Assembly: GCA_023374025.1 (NCBI GenBank)
Contig: SIJG01000007.1
Location: 1,097,852 to 1,161,851, forward strand
Reading direction: 5' to 3'
From: Heterodera schachtii
Lineage: Eukaryota; Nematoda; Chromadorea; Rhabditida; Heteroderidae
Length of the DNA stretch: 64,000 bases
Every line of letters starts with the position of its first letter. Within the stretch, counting starts at the first letter, position 1. The position numbers were made by a program, and so were the translations under genes. The notes below the pieces were generated by a model, which was not told the DNA's origin, ran no database searches, and saw nothing but the letters and a program-made list of their open reading frames with translations. Shown piece by piece: positions 24,507 to 35,764 of the stretch.

Positions 24507-27360
24507 ATGTCATACAAATTCCAAAGATCGCTAGGTAAGTGATTATTTCACGACCAGAGACGCAACAGTCAATTGCATTTTTAGAAGTGGCCACTGATCA
24601 AACGTTGATAGAGCCAAACTGGGAAGTCATTCTCGAATGCGTTGATATGATAAGGGGAGGCGAAGTGCCGTCAGTTTGAATTTCCTTTATGACCATTACT
24701 AAAGATTCTTTCAGTGTGAAAGAAGCATTAAAACACATTCAAAAGCGTTATCGCAATTCGAACCCGCACATTTCACATCATGCTTTGCTTATTTTGGAAG
24801 CTTGTGTTAAGAATTGCGGCAAAAAGGTGGGGTTTCATTGGGAAAGTAATAATATATTATTTTTTGTGTTTAGTTCATTCGGGAAGTGGCAACTAAGGAA
24901 GTCATGGACGACCTCAAAAGCATGATTATTTCGGACCCGCCTGAGAAGATTAGAGAAAAGCTGCTTGAGCTTATTCAGTGCTGGACATCCGCTTTCAAGG
25001 GAATTCCCGAGTTCAAAATTGTGGAGGACACGCACAGTCTGTTAAAAATGAATGGCTTCGAATTTCCGCCAATTGACGAAGCAAAGGCTATGTTTTTGGC
25101 TGATTGTGCCCCTGACTGGGCCGAAGGAGACAATTGTTATCGGTGAGTGAAAATGAACAGTAAAATACTTGTCTGCACATTTAAATTTGCAGATGCCGCG
25201 TTGAATTTGGCATGTTCACCCGTAAACACCACTGCAGGGCGTGTGGCCAAATTTTTTGTGACAAATGTTCCAACAAGCAAATGTTGTTGCCTCAATTTGG
25301 AATTGAGAAAAAAGTTAGGCTTTTGTGTTTATCTCTGTTTGTATGAATAATTATGGATTGATAGGTTCGCGTATGTGAAGCATGCTTTGACAAACGCGAC
25401 AACCAAACGTCTTCAAAAACAGGACAAACAAAAGGAAAAAGCATTTCGGATGACCGTTCTAAACCGGATGAAGAGGCGCGGGAGAAAGCCCGCAAAGAGG
25501 CCGAAGTAATTGACAAGCAATTAATTTCAGATCGATTTAATTCAAAATATTTAGGAAAAGGAACAGGAAGAACTGCAATTGGCCTTAGCAATTAGTCAGA
25601 GTGAGGCGGAGGCTAAGGTTTTTAATTTTCTACAAAACTGCAATTTCTACGGGTTTTAGGAACGTGAGAAATGGAACAACCTCTATTCCTCGCAACACAC
25701 CGGGATGACAAACGACCCAACTCCTCGGGAAACCGAAGCAAATCGGCAACAGACTGAGAATGACCTTCCAAAAAGCAATGTTCGGGATGATTATTCAATC
25801 TCTGGCCCGGTTGATGATTCTGCGGACCAACCATTCGATTCAATGCTAGCCAAATACCTTGATCGCGATTACTGGGAGCGCAAGCGTCGCGAGACTGAAG
25901 TATTTTATTGTAAAGATACGCCAAAATTAACAAAAGTTACATTTAGGAGGCACAGACCAGAGCTACAGCCCCACCGCCCAGCGAAATTTCCATTTCGGTG
26001 TCGTCGAGTGTCAGCCAACAGCCCCAAATGAATGGAATCGGAAAGGGTGGGAATGATGTCGATGAGAACAACAAAATGTCATCTTCATCACTATACACCG
26101 CACCTCAAAATCAGCTTGTTGGCATTTCTTCAGCCAACAAACAAATACAACAACAGCAACAACTTTCTGTGGACGATGAACTTTCAGCACTGTACACAAA
26201 AATGGATCTTTCTGAAATTATGATGCCACAAAAGACTGAACACATTCCCGATGCAGAAGAAGAAACCGCCGAAACATCGGGATTTTGTCGTGCACTGAAG
26301 GAAAGGGTCAGCCAAAAAACTGATACGAAAATTTATTTGATTCGCTAGTTAAGGTTGACACGCTCAACACGCGTATGCGAAGTAACCAACTTCGAGGACG
26401 ATCAATTGTCAACGACTCCGCAATTCATTCGTTGTTCTCACAGTTGACGGATGCCCATGGCAAAGTGTTGGAACGGATGAGCACACTTGAAGGACAACGC
26501 GGTATCAAATTACGACGGTTTCGTGGAAGAGAAACCTACCCAATTTTTGTTTTTACCTTCAAAGAACGCTACGAACGCATGCAAGACAATTTGTCACACA
26601 TAACGGAAGCAAGACAGGCGGTGAACGCATTGCGCGATGAGAACGAACGCCAGCGACGGGAAATGCTAAGAGCGGAGCACGACAGAAGACAGAGTCAATT
26701 GAGACACAAAATGGAACACATGCGACAAATGAAACACGTGATTATATCATATAAACTGGAGGATTTGGAATCCAAAAACCAAAATATTTAAAATAATTTA
26801 GGAAATGTTGCTGAATGAGCGTCAGCTGGCAATTCAACGTTTCCAAAATAATGAACGCCAAATTATGCAGCAGCGAATGCTGGTACAACAACCGCAACAA
26901 ATTCATCAGTACCAAATGCCACCTATGGTTTCGCCCTACCCTCATCAACAGCATTATCAGCAAATTCCGAATTCCATGCCACCAAACACTGCCGTTACAA
27001 TGAATGCCATGCCATCTTTGCCACAAAACATCACCGCGCCTATGCCACCAAATGTAAATACAACAACGTCTCAAAATTTTTGTGGCCTTTTCCCTTTAGG
27101 AAATGTTGACGAATGTAAATCTTGTGGGAATCCGAGGTTTTCAAAGCAACGAACACCAGATTATGCAACAGCAAATGATGGGACAGCAACCGCAAATGCA
27201 TCAGTACCAAATGCCTCATTTGGCGTCGCCCTACCCTCATCAACAACAACCGCATTATCAGCAAATCCCGAATTCCATGCCACCAAACGCTATCACTGCT
27301 GATGAGCAAAAAAATCAAATGACCGGCGTACAGGAGGACTTGTTAATCACCTTCGATTGA
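24507..27360 (+). CDS. HGS/Hrs ESCRT-0 subunit (VHS-FYVE-UIM protein)
   Basis: ESCRT-0 component that sorts ubiquitinated cargo on endosomes. Exons: 24507-24534, 24585-24669, 24715-24826, 24874-25142, 25193-25313, 25365-25505, 25555-25617, 25660-25899, 25947-26306, 26354-26501, 26565-26737, 26802-27053 and 27100-27360. An N-terminal VHS domain includes NPHISHHALLILEACVKNCG. The FYVE finger has FTRKHHCRACGQIFCDKCS with the R(K)HHCRxCG core. A ubiquitin-interacting motif reads LQLALAISQSEAEAK. A helical core (RGRSIVNDSAIHSLF) is followed by Gln/Pro-rich repeats. The protein ends LLITFD, a clathrin-box-like terminus known from Hrs. The last two exons are tandem duplicates. Reading a 47-nt intron at 26307-26353 keeps the frame. 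Confidence 0.95.
26802..27360 (+). repeat. Tandem duplicated exons in HGS
   Basis: Exon 12 (26802-27053, 84 codons, phase 0 at both ends) and exon 13 (27100-27360) both begin GAAATGTTG and share the order IMQQ...QQPQ..HQYQMP...SPYPHQQ...YQQIPNSMPPN. The intervening intron is only 46 nt. Exon 12 can be skipped without frame change. Confidence 0.9.
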
Positions 27361-27720
27361 CCATGGGAACATATTGCGGTGTGCTTGTCTCATTTATTAT
27401 ACACAATAATTGTTTATTGACATTCGCATGAGATCGTATTGTGATGGAAAGTGAAATATTCACCTTGATTGATATATGTATTCTGATCCGCTTATGAATA
27501 AATTGTATAATAAACTTTATTTTAAATCTTTTAAGAGGATTGGTTTATATAACAGACAATCTCGAGAACTATGATACATGTGCTAGCCAAATAATGAAGA
27601 AAAGAATCCACTGGGTTTCGCAGTTAATGCCTGGCTTTGATAAGGTTTCGAACAGGCGTCATATAACCTTTAAAATCGGAATGATTTGTCGGTTACAGCT
27701 GATTGGATGATTTAAGGGAC
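27361..27720. other. Convergent intergenic spacer
   Basis: The 3' flanks of HGS (+) and the J-domain gene (-). AATAAA-type signals occur near 27497 and 27510. No other feature is seen. Confidence 0.4.
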
Positions 27721-29324
27721 TCACTCGTCGTATGCCTTCTCCCTTGCCTTCAGGCAACTGCTGATGTCCTCCTCCTCTTTCTTCAGTTTTTCTTTCGCTG
27801 CTTCCCACCTGAAGAAAAGAACAATTGAAATACGAATCTTTGTCCGAATTGGCTCACTTCCTCTTTAAGTCCATATACTCTTTCTGGAATTCTTGCATTT
27901 CCGACTTCTTCGATGCCAAAACGGGCTCCAATGCGTTGATTTTGTTAATTGCTGCGCTGGCGTAATGATTCAGCGGGAGGAAAGTGATTTCGTAACTGAC
28001 CTAACAAATGCAAAATGAAAGGAACAAATTGACTGATTTGATGGCATTGCGACAAAAAGACACCCAATAATTTACCATTCTCAAGAAATTGTCGCCGTAT
28101 ACACAAAGGATGTGCTTTCCTGGCTGAAGCTCCATCACATTAGCACCTAAAAACAGACAAATTTTATGTTGTTTTAATAGGCTAATGTGTAACCATGGGT
28201 TTCTAAAGTGTCCAGAAAGTGAAATGGCAGCGGAGTGTCTTTGTCCTCCATGTAAAAACTAAAGTAATCATTTAAAATTTCAATCACGTTTAAAAATTTA
28301 AAAGTTACCGAATTGGAATGAATTCGGAAATGTTTATTCGTTGGAACGGCACAAAGAAAAGTTCAGCGGAAGTGTATTTCTTTTTCTTCTGACTCTCGCG
28401 AATGTGACGGACTGCGCCTTAAAAACAAAATTAAACAAATTTCATAAGGGGTAATAATAAAATAACGGAATTACCTTCCTGATCGAAAAGGACCAATTTG
28501 AATTTGCTCATTGCCAATGATTTGCATCGAATGATCACTGAACAAATCATTGGCTACAGTGTAAAGTAATGAAAGGACCTCCGTGTTGTTGGAATTCGGG
28601 AGTCATCTGAAACGAGTAGAAATTTGCCTCCTGATTGTTCACTGTTTCGGACAGCACCAGACCTGGCTCGAGAGGCCTTAACACATAAAAGATTTTATTT
28701 TTTAAATGCTCTCTTTGGTACTTAGCCTGTTGACCGTTTGTGACATTGCCACGAGAGAGATCACGAGCTTGAGCAAGCACTTTCGGTCCAATTTGGGTAG
28801 GAATTGGTATTCCCAATTTGGTAAACTGAACGAAAACAATTAAAAGGGTATATTCGCACTTATAGCGAACCATTGCGCCAAAAAAGCGACCTAAATAAAT
28901 TTTTAAGAACAGAGTGAGATTGAGCTTATCTCACCAACTCCGCCAAGTTCGGATATGTCGAGTCCTTCAAAATCATTCATTGCCATCGATGGTCCGGACA
29001 CATCGTATTGCCGCCTTTTATTTGGGTCGGAGAGAACAGAATAGGCTATGCTAACTTTTTTGAACTGTTCTTGCGCTTTAATTGTATTTTTTCAGTAAAA
29101 TGATTAAAGTGTGGTTTGAATACCTTGCTCATTCCCAGGGTTTCTGTCTGAATAAATATACCTATCTGAATTTTACAGAAAATATTAAAATAGAACCGAC
29201 CTGGATGATAAGTTAGTGCCAATTTTCGGTAAGCGTTTTTGATTTCCTGCTCACTTGCATTACGAGGAACGCCCAATATCTCGTAAAAATCACCAATGTC
29301 AGCAGTTTTAGAATTGCTTTTCAT
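27721..29324 (-). CDS. ARG1-like J-domain protein
   Basis: Hsp70 co-chaperone. Start ATG is at 29322-29324 ([20 protein letters not shown]). The J domain follows: [11 protein letters not shown], then a 24-nt microexon at 29124-29147 encoding DRNPGNEQ, then [17 protein letters not shown] and KRRQYD. The HPD motif is therefore split HP|D by an intron. Downstream are [64 protein letters not shown] and [10 protein letters not shown], and a C-terminal coiled coil ends REKAYDE at 27721. This order (J domain, conserved central region, coiled coil) is that of plant ARG1 and its animal homologues. All junctions fit GT-AG introns in phase. The in-frame open segment at 28680-28723 is best read as an intron. 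Confidence 0.85.
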
Positions 29325-29642
29325 TTTTAAGCTTTGGTTAATACATTACCTGAAAAATTTAGGCATATTTTACTAGTTTGACAAAAATGAGCTCCTGTAT
29401 CAATATTAAGGATTTGCATTGAGTGGCTCGCAATCATTGGTTTTTAGGATAGATACATAATAAAGGGAAAAGGGCGGGAGTTCGAATTCGACACATGACA
29501 TGACAGTAACTTTTTATTTATTTTTCGTCAAAAAAATAGCGATTTGCAATAAAAAAAATTTTTGAATTTTTGGCAACTAAATTAGACAATGTTGGTGTCA
29601 TTCGTAGACTCATCACGAGTCACTCGTGAAGAGAAAATATTT

Positions 29643-29993
29643 TCTAAGGGTAATAGTTTAGATGGTTCCCCCCCTTTTTCGCAGAAAATTTTTTTCCTTT
29701 TAAAAAGCCGTGAAAACATGTTTCTAAGGGTTTTTTGGGTTGCTAATCACAAATATGGCATTCATTTAAGCCAATTCCAACCCCGGACCCGAATTCAAAC
29801 AAAAAGTCGAAAATTCGAACTTTTAGCTTTTTGTTCGAGTTCGGGTCAGGAGTTCGAAATTGGCCTAAATAAATGCCATATTCGTAATCAGCAACCCCAA
29901 AAACCCTTAGAAACATGTTTTCAGGGCTTTTTAAAACAAAAAAATTTTCTGCCAAAAAAGGGGGGGGGGAACCATTTAAACTATTACCTTTCT
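29643..29993. mobile_element. Palindromic MITE, family P copy 2 (intergenic)
   Basis: The left arm GGGTAATAGTTTAGATGGTT plus C7 and the right arm G9 plus AACCATTTAAACTATTACC pair along about 150 bp per arm. The interior shares GAAAACATGTTT and a CCGGACCC/GGGTC(A/C)GG block with copy 1 at 14302-14606. No frame of interest. It lies between the divergent J-domain and aldo-keto reductase genes. Confidence 0.78.
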
Positions 29994-30074
29994 AAGCATA
30001 ACAATTTGATTAAATTCAAAGATACCTAAAATGGTTTAATTTGGTTGACTTTGATAATTTTTACGATTTGAAAG

Positions 30075-31794
30075 ATGGAATCCCTTACAACTCCTAACTC
30101 CAATGGAGGTTCTTCAATACAACTGAATTCGGGTTATTTGATGCCGTTGGTCGGACTTGGAACCTACAAATTGAGTGGGGATCAACAACTCGTCGATTCG
30201 GCAATTTATGCAGCTCTCCAATGTGGTTACCGCTTATTTGACACCGCCAAATTGTATTCAAATGAACGGGAACTTGGAAACGCTTTCGAAGTTTTATTTC
30301 TCATTTAAAATAAAAATTATTTTACTCATTTGCAGAAATTGTTACCAGAGTTAGGGCTCCGGAGAGAGGACATTTTTATATGTACGAAATTTTGGGCCTT
30401 GCCAGCAGAGTCCGCTTCGGTCGAAGTCCCAAAACTCGTGGAGGAATCTTTAGTGAATTTGAAGACGAGGTATTTTCACCTTTTCATCGCCATTCTTTCC
30501 TTCAATTCCTTGTAGTTATTTGGATTTAGTGCTCATTCACTACCCAAAGCCTGGCCCCCCACAGGCCGAAAACAATTCGGACGCTGAGGGAAATTCCGCA
30601 AGTCGTCGCGAGTGTTGGAAGGCGTTGGAGAGAATACCAAGTCAGTTTAATATGCAAATAAACGTAAGTGTTTGCATTAGAGGCAAATTAACCTTACATG
30701 ATTTTATTAATATTGCCAACCATTTTGCAATTTTATAAGATTTTGAGTTCCGGGTTAGCGATTAGGAATTGGTCAAAACTGATGCCAAATTCCGACCCCG
30801 AAAACACCCCAGAAACAACTATTTAATGACAAAAAAAAAAAAAAAAATTTTTGCAAACTAAGTAGGTCCCCCCCCCTGGTTTTATAGAATTCAAAGGTGT
30901 CAATTTGAAGAAACGCCTAAATATTCTTTAATTGGTTTTCGAAGACAAAGTTCGCTCAATTGGTGTCTCCAATTACGAAGTTCGCCACCTCGAGGAAATG
31001 GGCCATTACGCCTCAGTTGTTCCGTCGGTAAACCAAGTGGAATTTCATCCGCACTTTCGCAGGACAGACATTAGAGCATATTGCGACAAACAAGGCGTCT
31101 TCTTCCAAGTCCAATTTTGCCATTTTCAAGAATTAATTTTTATAAATTAATTTATTTTTTAATTCAGTCCTTTGCGTCGTTCGGTCGGCAGAATTCTGAG
31201 CTGCTCAATGATCCGGCTGTGGTCGAAATCGTCGCGAAGCACAACACAACGCCACAGGTTGTTTTATTTAACGGGTTAAATAAATCGAGAATAATTTAGT
31301 TAATTCAATTTTGGGTTAGAAATTTCTAAGTTTAATACAGGGAAACGAATTAAAATTCAATAACCCTGCGAAATTTGCTGAAATCGTAGTTCGAGATTTG
31401 ACATAGGTAAATCTGTCAAATTCGGATTCTCCGATCCTTAAACCCCTAAAACAATTTTTTGTCGAAAATAGAGAATTGACTTTTACAATATAAAAAAGCT
31501 GCAAATTAATAAGAGTTCTTTCCTTAATGGATTTTTATCGGATTAGCTAATTTTGTAAAAGTACTGCCATCTTCACTTTTAAACCACAAAAACGTCCTTA
31601 TTCTCCAGAATGTTCTTCTTTCATTCGCCACTTCGCAAGGCGTCGGCGTTGTGCCAAAGTCGACCAACCCACAGAGAATTCGTGCCAACTTCGACTGTCT
31701 TCAACTGAAACTCTCTGCGGGTGACATCCAAAAATTGAACACCATTCCCGAGCGTGGCCATTACATTCGAAACACTCCTTGGCTGGTTCTTTGA
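30075..31794 (+). CDS. Aldo-keto reductase family protein
   Basis: NADPH-dependent carbonyl reductase fold. Exons: 30075-30290, 30336-30469, 30516-30640, 30945-31108, 31168-31257 and 31609-31794. The N-terminus has LMPLVGLGTYKL. The catalytic tetrad is visible: Asp in RLFDTAKLYSNE, Tyr in the same block, Lys in ICTKFW and His in LVLIHYPKP. KVRSIGVSNYEV and SVNQVEFHPHF are the usual middle motifs, and GVGVVPKS(T) is the cofactor-phosphate motif in the last exon. The fourth exon is best entered at a GAAG acceptor giving IPNKVRSIG. Intron 3 holds a degraded copy of MITE family P (about 30736-30890). The physiological substrate cannot be predicted. Length (about 300 residues) is normal. Confidence 0.92.
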
Positions 31795-32416
31795 CTTATT
31801 TCTGCCGTTCCTTTGTCTTGCCATATCATTTCAAATTGTGCATTGTAAACTCTTTTCGCTTATTTTATTTCATTCTCCTCAGTATATTAACCACACTGAA
31901 ACATTAGCTAAAATAATGGGGTCATCGGCGACTCGACTTTTTCAAATTTTTTAGCAAAAACTATTTCGAACTATGAGAAAAAATTTCTTATTTAATTTAA
32001 AAATGAGTTTTTCCAATCTAAGGTACTTCTGTGATATAATAATAATAATAAAATCAACATTTTGATTTTGGCACAGGAATGGTCATAATGTACTTCTAAA
32101 AAAATTAATTATCCTTATGCAACATATGATTATTTCCAGCACAATTCTTGCTTGGCATTTCTTCATTCTTTGTTGGTCATAATAACTTCCTTTTCGTGGT
32201 TTTCTGATTTCACTTATGTTTATAATTTATAAATAAATGTTTGGTCTAATGATGCATCATCGCTTTGGCTCAATGGGAGATTTTTTGAAATAGCAAATAT
32301 TTGTGATGGTGCTAACTTTCGTGAGATGCCCCTCATGAATATTTATTAGGCAATTAACATGTGAAAAGCCAATTTCGGAATGCTTATTTGAGCTTTCGAT
32401 ATTCCTAAAAATAATA
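31795..32416. other. Intergenic, AT-rich
   Basis: No coding signal. The downstream side of the reductase and the 5' flank of the next plus-strand gene. A short ATA repeat lies near 32038-32050. Confidence 0.4.
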
Positions 32417-33998
32417 ATGTGCTTTTTCTCTCCAATTCGATTTCTGTCCTTTTCCATTGCTTTTGCCGTTGGACTGTTCCATTCCGCCGTTGTCCGTTCC
32501 CAAAATGCTGAGTTCGTCGGCTTCAATTCGTTCGAATTCCCCAAAGAATTGAGTGGGAATTCCTCCGATAGTCTCTTCTTCACTTTTGCCATTCCCAACA
32601 ACAAATCGGCGCCATTGAATGTGACTTTGAGCACTGAGGCCAACTCGGGAATAGTGGTGAATGGGCGAGAGTATTTAACACTTAAATCCCCAGCAGGGGT
32701 AATTAATTAATTGCCTTTTGCGTCAGTTGTCGGCCCATCTCTGTGCCATTTCCCCGCGTAGTTTCTCCTCCTCCGCCGATTGGTCTTTGCCGTCCAATGG
32801 CATTTTGGCGGCCACCGCGCGTTCCGATCAGTTCCAATCCGTCCTCCTCCGTCCCGCGTCACTCCCTCTCTCCGATCAGTGCCCTCCCACAAATCGTTCC
32901 TCCGCCGATCAATCCGCTCTTCTGCTGCTGCTCGAAGTGCGTTCGTTGGTCGGCGGCAGTCGCGGCACTTTGGCGGTCCGAAAGAACGACGCGGCGGACG
33001 GAGCGATGGCATTCCCCGCGGAGGGAATGCCAAACGAATTGGAAGAGCAAAGCGCGGAATGGTCGCTCATTAAGGGGCAGCAGCCGCTTCTCCTCCCAAT
33101 CCATGGCAATTGTTCCGTCGAAGACTGCTCGAATTTGGTGCGCTTCAGTGCCCACTTGGCCATCAGGTTTTGGCCGAACATTTGCCAAACAACCGAAACA
33201 TTGGACAATTTAGGCAAGGGTCGGTGGAATTGGCCTTGATACAACAGTGTGACAATATCAGCAACAACGGATCATTGAAGGAAACCCAAAAGTTCTTTCT
33301 GTTGGACAATTTCGTTCCGGGCGAATATTTGCGATTTATGGACATTCATTTCGGCGACAATGGCACGGCAAATGGCACAATTCTGCGCGGGAATCACTCT
33401 GAACATCCATTGGTCCATTTGGGGGGGAGGGGAAGGGACTGAAAATTCCATCCGACAAATTGCTACAGGAACTTTCGTACTGTCCTCTGTCCGCTGAGCT
33501 CAATGAGTCCCATTCCTCTTCTTACGGCAATATTCAACTGATCATCTCTTCCTCTTCGTCTCAGCCCTCTCTCGTGGCACTTTCTCAGCTTCGGACTTTC
33601 AATGCGCGGCATTTAACGCAGCCGGGCAAAGGGCCGTCCATCGGTTGGCACTTTTAATTGGCCTTAATTGGTTTTCATCAATTTAATCCCCTTCCCCTCA
33701 TTTGTCAGGTCATTTCGCCCTCTTTGTTCTCCTTTTGGTCATTTCCCTCATTTTCTTCGGTTTTTTGGCTGTTTTTCTGTCGCGTCGCTTTTTTCTTCAG
33801 CAGCGCCGCGTTCACAAAGAAAATGAAGAGAAACAGCAGCAGAAGGAAGGCGCCCATTTTGAGATGGACCAAATGCGTGAAAATCGGCCGCCGTCGACAA
33901 TTTCGAAAAGGGAGGGAGCGGTGGCGGAAGTGAAAATCAACGCGAGTGCGCTGGAGGAAAGAGCGATCGGTGGAAGTAATGGGGGCGGATGGATGTGA
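32417..33998 (+). CDS. Putative type I membrane glycoprotein, family not recognised
   Basis: The start at 32417 gives a signal-peptide-like N-terminus (RFLSFSIAFAVGLFHSAVV, probably cut after VRSQ). The first exon then has several N-glycosylation sequons (NSS, NKS, NVT). Further exons between 32730 and 33660 include NCSVEDCSNLVRFSAHLA and, in a second frame after a short intron, QKFFLLDNFVPGEYLRFMD. A single hydrophobic helix (FALFVLLLVISLIFFGFLAV, 33705-33770) is followed by a basic stop-transfer sequence (SRRFF) and a charged cytoplasmic tail ending at 33998. The exon structure at 32700-33100 is unclear because all three frames are open. The topology is well supported; I do not recognise the extracellular domain. 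Confidence 0.55.
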
Positions 33999-34136
33999 TA
34001 CGGTAGGGGAAATGGGAATGACAGAGTACGGTAATAACAGGAAGAAAAACGGGCATTTGAAGTGGCATTAAAACTTAAATTGTTTTCTAAGTTTTTATTT
34101 ACTTTTTTTCCTTTGAAATGGAAATTGTTTACCGTA

Positions 34137-34721
34137 CTAGTATACAGTACACATTTCATCGTTTTGTGTGCAAAATGTACAACAATTTGACTGATTTTGA
34201 TCCTCCTCAGCTGCCGTTTGTTTGGTCTCTTTCCTATCGCATTGTTTGTGCGTTCGCCGTGTGAATGAGTATAATCGCCCTTTCTTCGCATGCCATACAA
34301 ATTTCCTCGTCGTTTGGCCCTCCCCGCGGCGTAACGACGAATTTGGCACCGAACTGAACAGTCGGACAGATCGGAAACACCCCATGAGGAGATGGGCGGG
34401 GGAGGGGAAGGACCTGTCTGGCCAAGTCGATGTTTTCCCTCGAATTGAAGGGCGACTCGGAAGCGACACAAACGCCGTCCATCGATGCCAACCATTCGCG
34501 CCGTTCCTTCTGTTGAGGGGGGGGGGGGGGAAGGGAATTTGAGATGCGAAAGTTGGCGCACTGACCGCGGTAAATGGCGGCACGGATTGCGAGAAGAAAT
34601 TGTCCCATTGGCGTTGGTCCATCGCCGTCGTCCCATTAAGTGCCGACGGTTCGACGCCGTTGTGCCGCTGCGCCATTTCTCTGCCATTCGTTTCCTCCTC
34701 ATTAAATGCGCACAATCGCAC
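34137..34721 (-). CDS. Doubtful minus-strand exons, possible end of a PH domain
   Basis: One frame reads KERREWLASMDG after a C-rich acceptor near 34515, which resembles the last helix of PH domains. An upstream exon reads MAQRHNGVEPSALNG. The surrounding frames overlap and no complete domain can be assembled, so this may be noncoding. Confidence 0.25.
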   Translation of the reverse strand: MRLCAFNEEETNGREMAQRHNGVEPSALNGTTAMDQRQWDNFFSQSVPPFTAVSAPTFASQIPFPPPPLNRRNGANGWHRWTAFVSLPSRPSIRGKTSTWPDRSFPSPAHLLMGCFRSVRLFSSVPNSSLRRGEGQTTRKFVWHAKKGRLYSFTRRTHKQCDRKETKQTAAEEDQNQSNCCTFCTQNDEMCTVY

Positions 34722-34900
34722 GTCGGCGACAATTGCGTCGACGACATTCGCCTTTTCCGACCGGCGGACATTGGCACGCCACGGGAGGGAGAGAACGCGC
34801 GGGTGTTGGCGGAACCACCGAAAATAGGGGGACGAATTGCCAAAAGTGACGGACGGAACATTTGGAAAAATAATTTGCTCTGCCGCCTTAATTTGCCCAT

Positions 34901-35764
34901 TAATTATTTTCCTTCCTTTTTTGTCGTACTTTTGCCATTAATTTTTCTTTTTCAATTCCCTTTTAATTGGACCCATTTTCCCCTAAGAAAAGAAGAAGAC
35001 CTTTTGCATTTCTTAAACAAACTTTGGCATTTTAAGCTCATTAATTGCACTTTCATTTGTCTGATTTTGCGTTTCGAATTGTCTCCGTTTGTTTGCGACA
35101 CATAACTCATTATCAATATATTATTTTGCGTCACTCAGTGCGTCACATTGCCACAAACTTTCCTTTTTTGAACAACAATCTCCACTTTTCGTGCCATCCG
35201 TTTGCCCTCTTTTAAGCCCCCCCCCCCCAAATGCCGTGCCATTTGTTTTACCCTCTTTTTTTTTTGCCATTTCTCCCCCACTTCGCGTCATCCTCCTCCA
35301 ATCCGTTATTATTTATTCATTTCCCCTCGGGCATTTCCCCATTAAATGGCCAAATTAACAAAAGTCCGTCCGTCCGTTTTCTTTTGCCATTTTTGGTCTG
35401 TCCATCACTTTTCCTCCCCTTCTGTTTTTGCATGCGTTTGATTTGCTTTTGCATTGCCATTAATTACTTTTCTTTATTTGCTCTCCCAAATTTGATCGAT
35501 AAGAGAAAAGAAAAGGGAATGATTTTGATTTTGATGGACGGGCGGCGGTGTTATTATTCTCCGACTATAAAAAAATAATTTAAAAAATAACAAAATGATT
35601 TTTCAAATTTAAAACCGACAAAATTCCCAAATCCCTCCGTCCGTTAGGCCAAAGCCTCGCTCTCCGATGGTTTTGCTGTTGTTGCTGCCATTGTCCGACC
35701 TGCTGTTCCTCACCAGACACTGCTCCCTCTGCTCCTTCTGTTCACCCCAAATTGACCCCCCAAA
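34901..35764. other. Intergenic upstream of lysozyme gene
   Basis: AT-rich, pyrimidine-rich on the plus strand, with a C10 tract near 35218. No coding signal. It presumably contains the lysozyme promoter. A TATAAAAAAATAA string lies near 35566, too far upstream to assign. Confidence 0.35.

Noticed and set aside
26300..26360. Apparent frameshift in HGS between ALKERVSQ and NTRMRSN
   Set aside because: A 47-nt intron at 26307-26353 joins ALKER to VDTLNTRMRSN in phase and fits the family spacing.
33812..34900. Long minus-strand frame of 362 residues
   Set aside because: It overlaps the membrane protein exons and low-complexity DNA, and shows no domain or codon pattern. Only a doubtful PH-like fragment in another frame was kept.
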